A stretch of DNA of 10,051 nucleotides from positions 1-10,051 of the forward strand of contig JAHEEZ010000120.1 of the NCBI GenBank assembly GCA_024640445.1. Reading direction: 5' to 3'. The notes below the pieces were generated by a model, which saw only the letters and a program-made list of their open reading frames with translations, was not told the origin of the DNA and searched no databases. Position numbers and translations under genes: made by a program. Below, piece after piece: positions 1-6,302 of the stretch (position 1 is its first letter; each line of letters opens with the position of its first letter). Source of the DNA: Acidobacteriota bacterium. Lineage in GTDB: Bacteria; Acidobacteriota; Blastocatellia; Pyrinomonadales; Pyrinomonadaceae.

Positions 1-663
1 GCGGATAGGATTTGCTGTTACAACAGTGTCATTCGATTCCGACTCCATCCGGTCGACGGGACGCATTTCACCTGTGCTGCTTACCAAGGTCGCTTGAGAA
101 TCGGCCTCCTCGCTTTCCAGGCATTCATTCCTGCCAACGGTCACGGGGCTGCCCATTATCTTGATCGTTCCACCCAGGACGGTACTTTTGCCACCCTGGT
201 TGGAAAGGATCCTAATCTTCAGGAATCGCGCCGTCGCCGGCGAAGGAAGATCAAATTTTTGCGGATCCGGAACGTTCTTCAATGTGAACTGGCCTACCGT
301 GCGAAAGCCTTTGACGGGACTAATATCAGATACCTCAATTTTGAACGTATCTACCTGGGCCGACTGCCCGTTGCTGGGAAGGGCCGTTACGCGCTGCAGA
401 ACAACACTCCCGACAGAAACCTTGCAGATACCCCGGAATGAAAAAACGAAATCGAGAGGAGGATCATTTTCACCGGTCGTCCAGACGATCCGCCCTGCCC
501 CTCTAGGTCTGATCAGGAGGCCGGTTGCGGACGGTTTCTCAGGTCGAGGATAAGAAACCACCGTCCCCCCGTTTTCCGGATCTGCCAGGTTGACGTCTTT
601 CTGCGGAAAAGCCGAAAAAGTCAGAAGCAACAGCACGATCAAAAGCGGGGAAGCGAATCGCAT
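1..663 (-). CDS. Secreted protein with F5/8 type C (discoidin)-like domain, C-terminus cut by window edge
   Basis: The frame is open from an ATG at 663 to the window edge, giving the first 221 residues. The start is supported by GGAG about 7 nt upstream. Residues 1-20 form a signal peptide (basic start, then a Leu-rich core), so the protein should be exported. Residues about 25-171 resemble a galactose-binding jelly-roll of the F5/8 type C group: an opening NLADPENGGTVVSY, a central W-x-x-x-x-x-x-PLDFVF strand and a closing ARFLKIRILSNQGG...LGGTIKIMG strand pair. Such domains usually bind sugars or other surface ligands; the ligand here is not predictable. Residues 172-221 are acidic and Ser/Thr-rich, like a linker to a further domain outside the window. 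It lies 128 bp downstream of the lipoprotein on the same strand and may share its transcript. The domain call rests on pattern recognition only. Confidence 0.75.
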   Translation of the reverse strand, partial: MRFASPLLIVLLLLTFSAFPQKDVNLADPENGGTVVSYPRPEKPSATGLLIRPRGAGRIVWTTGENDPPLDFVFSFRGICKVSVGSVVLQRVTALPSNGQSAQVDTFKIEVSDISPVKGFRTVGQFTLKNVPDPQKFDLPSPATARFLKIRILSNQGGKSTVLGGTIKIMGSPVTVGRNECLESEEADSQATLVSSTGEMRPVDRMESESNDTVVTANPIR

Positions 664-791
664 ATGGATCTCCTCGTTAATTAAGTTCTTCGGAATTCAT
701 TTAAGGCAGTAAGATCAGACAAAAAGCCTAAAATTAAAGGAAAAGGTTTACGGCAATCGTATTTCGTCGAGTGATGAGTTCGGCCCGTTCA

Positions 792-1508
792 TCAAAGACC
801 GTCGATGTAATCCCCTATACTCACTTCTTTTGTTCTGCACGGACGGCTTGCCGAAGAATCTGCAAGTTGTCTCGCTTTCACATTCTGATCTTTTCCGGGT
901 CCTACGGCATCGGTAACGCAGGCCAGATCGACGGTGATCTTTGAGACCGTCAGGAATGACAAGTCGGGAGGCGGGTCTTCCGGTCTTGCGTCGGCAACAC
1001 TGACGATAAAACGGACGATCAATGCAACAGGCCGGATCTTGCCGTTCTCTTTCACGACCCGCCACTCAGCTTTCTTCCCGGTTTCTGAGAATGACGATGA
1101 AACGACTCTTCCGAATCTTAGTTCATGTTTCTTTCCATCCGGGTAGACGATGTTAACGGTCTGGCGGAGGTCAACATCAGGAAGTTCCAGCTTATAACCC
1201 CCTACGCCTTCGCACAGATACACGGAACTGTAAGGAACTCCATCTATTAATTCTTCTTCGATCTTCTTACATTTATCAAAACTGATATCGGTATACATCG
1301 ATTCAATCTCGTCGCCGGGTTTACTCGCGCCATTCTCCGGATCTTCATTCGAGTCTTCAGAAGCGGAATCTCCGTCAGCGTCCAGCCTGGCGGTGGTGGA
1401 ACCATCTGGCTCAACACCTGCGACCGACTGGCCACCTCCGGTCCCCCCGCAACCCCAAAACAAAAGTGTTGTTGCGAAAGTGAGAACGTAGAGTGATCGT
1501 GTTTTCAT
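792..1508 (-). CDS. Conserved hypothetical lipoprotein
   Basis: This is a 238-residue protein. The ATG at 1508 is chosen because it follows GGGAGA at good spacing and begins a signal sequence (MKTRSLYVLTFATTLLFWGC). An open extension to 1658 exists but lacks signal-like sequence and would cover the promoter. The signal ends at Cys20 in L-F-W-G-C, a loose lipobox with bulky residues at -3 and -2, so lipid attachment is likely but not certain. Residues 21-65 are Gly/Asp/Glu/Ser-rich, a flexible surface linker. The remainder looks like a small folded domain with scattered cysteines (two near the start in DKCKK and YLCEGVGGY, two late in DLACV and SRPC) and a core GKKAEWRVVKENGKIRPVAL. I recall similar anonymous proteins from Acidobacteria-type genomes but know no function. 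It is the first gene of a possible two-gene unit with the secreted protein at 663-1. Confidence 0.8.
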   Translation of the reverse strand: MKTRSLYVLTFATTLLFWGCGGTGGGQSVAGVEPDGSTTARLDADGDSASEDSNEDPENGASKPGDEIESMYTDISFDKCKKIEEELIDGVPYSSVYLCEGVGGYKLELPDVDLRQTVNIVYPDGKKHELRFGRVVSSSFSETGKKAEWRVVKENGKIRPVALIVRFIVSVADARPEDPPPDLSFLTVSKITVDLACVTDAVGPGKDQNVKARQLADSSASRPCRTKEVSIGDYIDGL

Positions 1509-1617
1509 TTTGTATCTCCCTGCCGTCGCAGACAGAAATCTGTCTCTTCCGCGCAAAGGCTGATTCTCGCGCTGTCCAAGTTTCGAAACGCCCAAGTAGT
1601 TCCATTGTGGTGGCCCG

Positions 1618-1645
1618 ATAGTATCCAAACTGAGGAATAAGTCAA
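1618..1645 (-). promoter_or_regulatory. Predicted sigma70-type promoter of the lipoprotein gene
   Basis: Read on the minus strand, TTGACT (1645-1640) is separated by 16 bp from TACTAT (1623-1618). The boxes match the consensus at 5/6 and 4/6 and the upstream flank is AT-rich. This predicts a leader of roughly 100 nt before the ATG at 1508. Assigned by eye only. Confidence 0.45.
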
Positions 1646-1977
1646 GAATTTGTAACACTAATACTTACAAAAGCTGGCGGATGTACGGCAATCAGACCGT
1701 ACAGTCGGTATATCTGATTGCCTCTTGAAATCGAGAAATGGATTGCGTTGATGTCTCACTGGGAGCTTTATCAGGAGATTACGGCTAACCACTTTACATA
1801 CGGTTAGGAAACGAGCGGCGTGGCATCGAGAGGGCGGCCAGTGCGCATTCCTGGTCGTGTAGAATTGACCCGGATTTGATTACTTGGGAAAAGGGAAACC
1901 AGCTTAAGTTCGGCTCAAAAGCGTATCGGCGAGAAAGGATAAGTCTTGCCGGTAGAAGTCATTTAAAATGGGATTAA
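1646..1977. other. Non-coding stretch upstream of the lipoprotein promoter
   Basis: No frame here stays open long enough to be a convincing gene on either strand. A short open stretch starts at an ATG at 1751 (MSHWELYQEITANHFTYG, then stop) and reads like protein, but it has no continuation in its own frame, so it could at most be debris of a lost gene. The only clear structure is the hairpin pair at 1682-1722. Confidence 0.5.
1682..1722. repeat. Overlapping inverted repeats that can form alternative hairpins
   Basis: TGTACGG (1682-1688) pairs perfectly with CCGTACA (1697-1703) across an 8-nt loop. GGCAATCAGA (1687-1696) pairs perfectly with TCTGATTGCC (1713-1722) across a 16-nt loop. The second left arm shares two bases with the first left arm and fills its loop, so the two foldings exclude each other. 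There is no T-tract, so neither is an obvious terminator. Confidence 0.55.
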
Positions 1978-2406
1978 TCAGAGACTAATCTCAGAGGGTC
2001 CGGGTCAAGTCAAGAGAGTGACGATCTTGTCAGCATTCGGGCACCTTGGCGGCCGGGATTATATGAACTACGTTTGGTGAAATCGGTACCGGGAAACCGC
2101 CGGGTCCGTCTTTCCATCCCGTTCCGTTCATTCACAGTATTTGTCGAGATTCAGGCTGTTGAAAGTGCACAGGCTGGAAAGAAAATCGAGATCAGACTGA
2201 TAGGTGAAGTAAGTCCACAATCAAGGCTGGTTATGGCGTCTCTCAAAAACCTGCAGAAGTTGAGGGCAGCAAACTTCACTGAACGAGGGGGACTGGCAGA
2301 GGGCGTATCATTCACTTTGCCGGTACCCCCCGGGAAGTATCTGATCCAGTAAGCCAGCCATACGCAAAATGTAATCTACGCCGAGAAAGAGTTAGTGGTC
2401 CGATGA
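1978..2406 (+). pseudogene. Possible relic of a coding sequence (one internal stop)
   Basis: The frame is open from 1978 to a TAA at 2350-2352. If that stop is ignored it reads on to a TGA at 2404-2406. The translation looks protein-like: PGLYELRLV, then SFTVFVEIQAVE, KKIEIRLIGEV, GVSFTLPVPPGKYLIQ (the stop follows here), and ASHTQNVIYAEKELVVR. The alternation of beta-strand-like segments with a PPGKY turn is typical of Ig-like or carboxypeptidase-regulatory-like secreted domains. There is no ATG near the beginning, only a TTG at 2074, and no convincing ribosome binding site. An intact gene from 2074 would encode 92 residues. I favour a decayed fragment over a live gene, but chance openness is not excluded. 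The family is not identified. Confidence 0.3.
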
Positions 2407-2770
2407 AATGGACACTACGGCAGGCAAAGTGCCGGAGAGCAGAAAAGTCTTCCAGAGTTACTTCCCTTGGCGGTGCTGAGGAATTGTCCTGGTCGAAAGA
2501 GAGGCTGCCCTTCGTTAATCTGGAATCGCTTTCTGGCTCTGTAATTAGACTCTCTGCGTCTGGATCGAATAATCGTTCGCAACTTTCAGCTGAATGCTGT
2601 CAAACCCGGCAGAAATGTCGTACAAGTATGTGACTCCGGAAGTGGCCAAATCACAACTAATAGATCCTCCAGTACTTCGCAACAAGTGAAGAATCAAAAG
2701 CACGCCGGCAAAAGACCGCCTCGCGGAGTCCCCAAGAGTGGTCTTGTAAGTTCTAAAGAGCTCTGTTGAT
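2407..2770. other. Non-coding stretch between possible relic and tRNA
   Basis: Stops occur in every frame at a density expected for non-coding DNA, and the longest open stretch (2403-2633, plus) gives a Ser/Arg/Cys-rich composition unlike a real protein. In the same frame as the possible relic a short run, RIIVRNFQLNAVKPGRNVVQV (about 2566-2628), looks protein-like and could be more debris of the same lost gene. I see no clear terminator, repeat or RNA here. Confidence 0.4.
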
Positions 2771-2857
2771 TGGTACTGAGGGCGGGGATCGAACCCGCAC
2801 GTCCCGAAGGACACAGGATTTTAAGTCCTGTGCGTCTACCAATTCCGCCACCCCAGC
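2771..2857 (-). tRNA. tRNA-Leu (anticodon UAA), CCA encoded
   Basis: On the minus strand the RNA starts GCTGGGG at 2857 and ends with an encoded CCA at 2773-2771. The anticodon stem CAGGA/TCCTG closes a 7-nt loop CTTAAAA with anticodon TAA at 2823-2821, reading UUA and, by wobble, UUG. A long variable arm (GTCC-TTCG-GGAC) marks the class II shape of tRNA-Leu, and the T arm is GCGGG-TTCGATC-CCCGC. The acceptor stem pairs throughout but has G-U at positions 1-72 and 5-68. The discriminator base is A73, as expected for leucine. Confidence 0.96.
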
Positions 2858-2870
2858 TTATCCGGCGAGA

Positions 2871-2900
2871 AGATTAGCACGTCACAGTTGCCAATTTCAA
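2871..2900 (-). promoter_or_regulatory. Possible promoter of tRNA-Leu
   Basis: On the minus strand TTGAAA (2900-2895) lies 18 bp before TAATCT (2876-2871), which is preceded by an extended -10 TG. The -10 box ends 13 nt before the tRNA 5' end, which fits the very short leaders of tRNA genes. The -10 box is a weak match. Confidence 0.35.
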
Positions 2901-2991
2901 AGAAGCTTTCCGCATTCCACGGCCCCTAAAATGACAAAACCGTTGCGAATTGCGATACTTACAAAGACTTGGATTTGGAACTACGCGACCA

Positions 2992-3468
2992 ATGGAACAA
3001 CTTTCCTGGATACTCTGGGGGATCCTCGGGATCTTCTTAATAATCGCCGAGATCTTCACTTTGGGCTTCGTGCTCTTCTGGTTCGGCGTCGGAGCCTTGG
3101 CTGCCGCCGTCGCGGCGGTGCTTGGCGTCGGGCTTTTCGGGCAGTTCCTGGTCTTCACCTTTGTCTCGATCGCCTTGACGGTGATGTCCCGGATGATCTT
3201 CTACAAATACAATCCGTTTGGTGAAGAAACAGAGTATCTCACCGGATCGGACGCGCTCCCCGGCCAGACCGGGACCGTCAAGCAGGCAAGTAAAGGCGCG
3301 CTTCGGGAAGCCTCGGTTAACGTTTTCGGTTCTACCTGGAAAGCATTTCCGCTCGAGGACGAGCCGGATCTTGTTGAAGGCGAGAAGGTCGAGATCGTAA
3401 GCGTGGAAGGTTCTTCTATATATGTAAGGCGCGCCGGGAAACGGCTCCACGGCTGGAAGTCCGATTAA
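2992..3468 (+). CDS. NfeD family membrane protein (short form)
   Basis: This 158-residue protein belongs to the short, protease-less NfeD group. Residues about 5-68 form two to three membrane helices (ILWGILGIFLIIAEIF, then a Gly/Ala-rich helix, then FLVFTFVSIALTVM). Residues about 80-147 form the small OB-fold-like NfeD domain, with the usual LPGQTGTVKQ opening, NVFGSTWKAF centre and GEKVEIVSVEGSSIYVRR ending. These proteins usually act with SPFH/stomatin proteins in membrane organisation or quality control; no such partner lies beside it here. The ATG at 2992 is chosen because the membrane helix follows directly and an upstream TTG (2950) would add a non-membrane extension. The ribosome binding site is weak. 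It ends 36 bp from the convergent phosphatase gene, with no obvious terminator between. Confidence 0.88.
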   Translation: MEQLSWILWGILGIFLIIAEIFTLGFVLFWFGVGALAAAVAAVLGVGLFGQFLVFTFVSIALTVMSRMIFYKYNPFGEETEYLTGSDALPGQTGTVKQASKGALREASVNVFGSTWKAFPLEDEPDLVEGEKVEIVSVEGSSIYVRRAGKRLHGWKSD

Positions 3469-3504
3469 AGCTCACCCAAGCAGCTCTAACGAAATACGCT
3501 GGTA

Positions 3505-4452
3505 TCAGAGAATTTCAGCAGTATCCTGTTCGCCAGTATCCTGCTCAGCAGTATCGTGGATGTTATCCGGTGTGATCGCTTCGAGCCGGATCTCGTCTTC
3601 GGTGGGTTCTTCGAGGCTGCTCCCTGTAAGGCGTGCGATGATCAGCGTGATGTTGTCTTCGCCTCCCCTTTCGTTCGCTACATTCACAAGCTCCGCTGCA
3701 GCTTCCTTCAGATCTTCAAGGTTCTCGAACACGATCTTCTGCATATCGACCCCATCGATCTTGTTCGAGAGACCGTCGCTGCAGACTATCAGAATGTCTC
3801 CTCTTTGAGGCACCAATCTCGCGGCTACCGGGTATATCTCGTTTTGAGCTCCAAGCGCCTGAAGGATAACGTTCTTCAATGCGTGGGTCTCAGCCTCTTC
3901 CGGCGAGATCTGGCCTGAATCTATGAGTTGCTGTACAAGCGACTGATCTTTTGTGACCTGATAGATCTTCGCGTTTCGTATCAAATAGGTTCTGCTGTCG
4001 CCGATCTGTACAAGATCCACCGCGCCATTTGTGATCCCAACTCCTGTGAAAGTCGCGCCCATTCCCTGATACTCAGCTTCGCGGCCTTTCTGATGGATCT
4101 TGTGATTCGCGTAGATGATCGAATCATAAAGCCGGCCGACAAGCGTATCGCCCAAGCTGTCAGGCGACGCGGTCTTGTCCGGATCATCCTCAAGCAAGGT
4201 CTCGCCCACCGTATCGACGGCCATCTTGCTTGCAACCTCTCCCGCCAGCGCACCGCCCATTCCGTCGGAGACCGCGAGGATCACTCCCTGCTCATCAACT
4301 TCGAAGTTCTGCGATTCGATGGACTGCTCGCCGGCATCCTGCCGACTGGTCCATTGCTGGGCATCGGAGATCCTAAGCAACAAATAATTGTCTTCATTGC
4401 CTTTTCTGATCCTGCCCACGTGGGAGGTCGCGTGTACTTCTAGATTCAGCAT
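3505..4452 (-). CDS. PP2C-type serine/threonine protein phosphatase
   Basis: This 315-residue cytoplasmic phosphatase should remove phosphate from Ser/Thr of proteins using two metal ions, opposing Hanks-type kinases. The family motifs are in order: RIRKGNEDN (Asp21), VSDGMGG (Asp63-Gly64), GATFTGVGI near 132-140, QIGDSRTYL (Asp152), VTKDQSLVQQL followed by the usual hinge to LQALG near 201, LIVCSDGLSNKI (Asp226) and RGGEDNITLII (Asp266). All metal-ligand aspartates are present. An acidic insert of about 25 residues sits between the first two motifs. The last 40 residues are an acidic tail ending in a repeated DTAEQ/DTGEQ unit. No membrane helix is seen. The ATG at 4452 is preferred; a TTG at 4458 would add two residues, and neither has a strong ribosome binding site. 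It follows the PLP enzyme gene by 73 bp on the same strand and may be co-transcribed. Confidence 0.95.
   Translation of the reverse strand: MLNLEVHATSHVGRIRKGNEDNYLLLRISDAQQWTSRQDAGEQSIESQNFEVDEQGVILAVSDGMGGALAGEVASKMAVDTVGETLLEDDPDKTASPDSLGDTLVGRLYDSIIYANHKIHQKGREAEYQGMGATFTGVGITNGAVDLVQIGDSRTYLIRNAKIYQVTKDQSLVQQLIDSGQISPEEAETHALKNVILQALGAQNEIYPVAARLVPQRGDILIVCSDGLSNKIDGVDMQKIVFENLEDLKEAAAELVNVANERGGEDNITLIIARLTGSSLEEPTEDEIRLEAITPDNIHDTAEQDTGEQDTAEIL
3519..3562 (-). repeat. Three tandem 15-bp units in the 3' end of the phosphatase gene
   Basis: On the plus strand the units begin CAGTATCCTG (3519), CAGTATCCTG (3534) and CAGTATCGTG (3549), spaced exactly 15 bp. They encode the repeated five-residue DTAEQ-like unit at the protein's C-terminus. 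Because the period is a multiple of three, copy changes would keep the frame. Confidence 0.7.
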
Positions 4453-4525
4453 AGTCAACCAAAAGGCCCGCGCGTAAGTATTCGGTGTATGTGCCGGTTC
4501 GCCGGATGCCCTCTGAAAAGTCCTT

Positions 4526-5659
4526 TCAGTTCATCGCCTGATCAAGATCGTAGATCAGGTCTTCAATATCCTCAATGCCGACGGAGATCCTGACCAGACC
4601 GTCAGTGATGCCAAGTTCCTGTCTCGTTTCGAAAGGAACGGACGCGTGGGTCATCGAAGCGGGGTGCGAGATCAGACTCTCGACTCCTCCGAGACTCTCT
4701 GCGAGCGTGAAAAGCCTGACACTCTCAAGCACTTTCTTCGCGCCCTCAAGGGACCCGGTCTCAAATGATACCATTCCTCCAAAACCTTTTTGCTGTCGTT
4801 TTGCCAATTCGTGCTGAGGATGCGAAAAAAGTCCGGGATAAAAGACCTTTGAAACCTTAGGATGTTCAGCCAGGAAGTTGGCAACGGCCTGTCCGTTCTC
4901 GTTGTGCTTTTCCATTCTGACGGCCAGCGTCTTCGTTCCACGAAGTACCAGGAAAGAGTCGAACGGAGAGAGGATCGCTCCAACAGAGTTCTGAACGAAC
5001 CCTATCCATTCCGCATTCTTTTCATCATTAAGGGCGACAAAACCGCCCACGCTGTCGGAATGGCCATTCAGATATTTGGTGGTGGAATGAACTACCACGT
5101 CGGCTCCGAGTTCGAGCGGTCGCTGCAGGTACGGCGACATAAAAGTGTTGTCGCAAACCACGATAGCGCCATGGGCATGGGCGATCTCCGAAACCGCGGC
5201 GATGTCCGTCACACTCATCACCGGATTGGTCGGAGTTTCCACGAAGACCATCTTCGTGTTGTCGCGAAATGCCTGCTCCACTTTCGTTACATCGGTCGTG
5301 TCAACCAGGTCAAATTCGATACCGTAATTTCGCAGGATCCTGTCGAAGAGCCGGAATGTGCCTCCGTACGTATTGTTCCCAAGGATCACGTGATCCCCGG
5401 CCTTCACAAGTTTCAGGCAGGTGTCCGTCGCTGACATCCCGGAGGCGAAGGCAAAACCGAACTTCGCGCCTTCGAGAGCGGCGATGTTTTTCTCAAGCGC
5501 CGAACGCGTTGGATTCTGCGTCCTGGCATATTCGAATCCTTTGTGCTTGCCGAGTGCTTCCTGCGCGTATGTTGAGGTCTGGTAAATAGGTACGCTGACC
5601 GCGCCGGTTGCAGTATCAGGTTCGTTCCCTGCGTGAATGGCTGTTGTCGAAAAGCCCAT
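4526..5659 (-). CDS. metB: Cystathionine gamma-synthase/lyase-type PLP enzyme
   Basis: This 377-residue enzyme of the Cys/Met-metabolism PLP family is close to the usual length of cystathionine gamma-synthase. It would join an activated homoserine ester and cysteine into cystathionine (methionine synthesis) or cleave cystathionine to cysteine. Visible residues: Tyr44 and Arg46 (EYARTQNPT, phosphate contacts from the partner subunit), SGMSAT at 73-78, Tyr98 stacking on PLP, Asp170 in VVCDNTF holding the pyridine nitrogen, and Lys195 in HSTTKYLNGHSD forming the Schiff base. Glu321 in LAESLGGVESLI and Arg357 in GLVRISVG bind substrate. The ATG at 5659 gives the family-typical start MGFSTTAIHAG; a longer frame to 5716 is open but adds an unrelated Cys-rich stretch. 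Sequence alone does not separate synthase from lyase. The phosphatase gene follows on the same strand; a GCS2-type ligase gene diverges upstream. Confidence 0.93.
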   Translation of the reverse strand: MGFSTTAIHAGNEPDTATGAVSVPIYQTSTYAQEALGKHKGFEYARTQNPTRSALEKNIAALEGAKFGFAFASGMSATDTCLKLVKAGDHVILGNNTYGGTFRLFDRILRNYGIEFDLVDTTDVTKVEQAFRDNTKMVFVETPTNPVMSVTDIAAVSEIAHAHGAIVVCDNTFMSPYLQRPLELGADVVVHSTTKYLNGHSDSVGGFVALNDEKNAEWIGFVQNSVGAILSPFDSFLVLRGTKTLAVRMEKHNENGQAVANFLAEHPKVSKVFYPGLFSHPQHELAKRQQKGFGGMVSFETGSLEGAKKVLESVRLFTLAESLGGVESLISHPASMTHASVPFETRQELGITDGLVRISVGIEDIEDLIYDLDQAMN

Positions 5660-5778
5660 ATTTCGAAATGTTTGCCAACAAGACTCCGGCATCAAGAAAG
5701 CCAACGCACAACACAAACTCTTTAATGGGAAAACGCTACTCGGATGGCTTGTTTATCGAGCCAATATGGTAACTTGAC

Positions 5779-5877
5779 GATGGCAAAATTGCAAACGGGC
5801 TAGGTTGCCCAATGTCTGAAAATAGTGGAGGTTACGGGCAAATTGGGCAACCTCTGCGGCGTTCGGGTTTTGCCATC
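5779..5877. repeat. 99-bp nested imperfect inverted repeat
   Basis: The outer arms GATGGCAAAA (5779-5788) and TTTTGCCATC (5868-5877) are perfect complements. Inside them AACG (5794-5797) faces CGTT (5860-5863), and AGGTTGCCCAA (5802-5812) pairs perfectly with TTGGGCAACCT (5843-5853). The gaps between paired blocks are 4-6 nt on both sides, so the whole folds into one long interrupted stem with a central loop of 30 nt. There is no exact flanking target duplication. It could be a REP/MITE-like element or a structured RNA. Confidence 0.75.
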
Positions 5878-6268
5878 ATGGCCGAGCGATAGAACAGCGG
5901 CTGGAAATCACCCTGGCCATGCACTGGCGACACAATGTGAATCCGCCTGTCCCGAAATGATTCTTGCAAGAGCGATCGCCGTCCGTCAAAAATAAATCGC
6001 GGTTCAAACTGAGTAGTATCCAGTTATCGGATTCGGCGGTCGAAACGCTCCCGTTTGGGCCTGGACAGAGCGCCAGGCTTAAGAAGTTCTGCCAAGGCCC
6101 GACTCCGTAGGGTCAACAGCAAAGAACGATAATTATTTCCTTCGGCCGAAGATATGCCTTACAATCTGCATAAGCAAAAAAATAGGTAACGCTTGCAGAA
6201 GCAAACAGTCGGGACGGAAGCCGGCCACAGTTTCTCAACGCAATCTGAATAATTTTGCCGAATGACGG

Positions 6269-6289
6269 GCAAAGAGCAAAGAGCAAAGG
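6269..6289 (+). repeat. Three 7-bp tandem units just before the ligase start
   Basis: GCAAAGA, GCAAAGA and GCAAAGG follow one another directly. The last unit supplies the best Shine-Dalgarno-like sequence (AAGGG, ending 12 nt before the ATG at 6303), a slightly long spacing. The unit length is not a multiple of three. Confidence 0.65.
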
Positions 6290-6302
6290 GCAGATCTTGA
6301 AT

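Larger units (their letters stand above)
5660..6302. other. Long divergent intergenic region
   Basis: About 640 bp lie between two divergent genes, so promoters for both should be here, but I could not assign either with confidence. The region holds the nested inverted repeat at 5779-5877, a small hairpin (GCCTGG at 6059-6064 with CCAGGC at 6073-6078), a perfect 12-bp palindrome CTTCGGCCGAAG at 6140-6151 and a 7-bp tandem repeat at 6269-6289. No convincing reading frame is present on either strand. Confidence 0.55.

Noticed and set aside
94..553. Two plus-strand open frames overlapping the left-edge gene
   Set aside because: They are Arg-rich shadows of the minus-strand secreted protein, which has a signal peptide, a recognisable fold and a ribosome binding site.
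2403..2633. Plus-strand open frame of 76 codons
   Set aside because: No ribosome binding site, biased Ser/Arg/Cys composition and no recognisable fold.
4494..4505. CCGG-TTCG-CCGG mini-hairpin between the PLP enzyme and phosphatase genes
   Set aside because: The stem is only 4 bp and no T-run follows on either strand, so I do not call it a terminator.
4513..4529. CTGAAA/TTTCAG hairpin at the end of the PLP enzyme gene
   Set aside because: Short 6-bp AT-rich stem overlapping the stop codon without a T-run; too weak for a terminator.
5972..5979. GCGATCGC octamer resembling the cyanobacterial HIP1 repeat
   Set aside because: It occurs only once in this spot and the rest of the window is not cyanobacterial in character.
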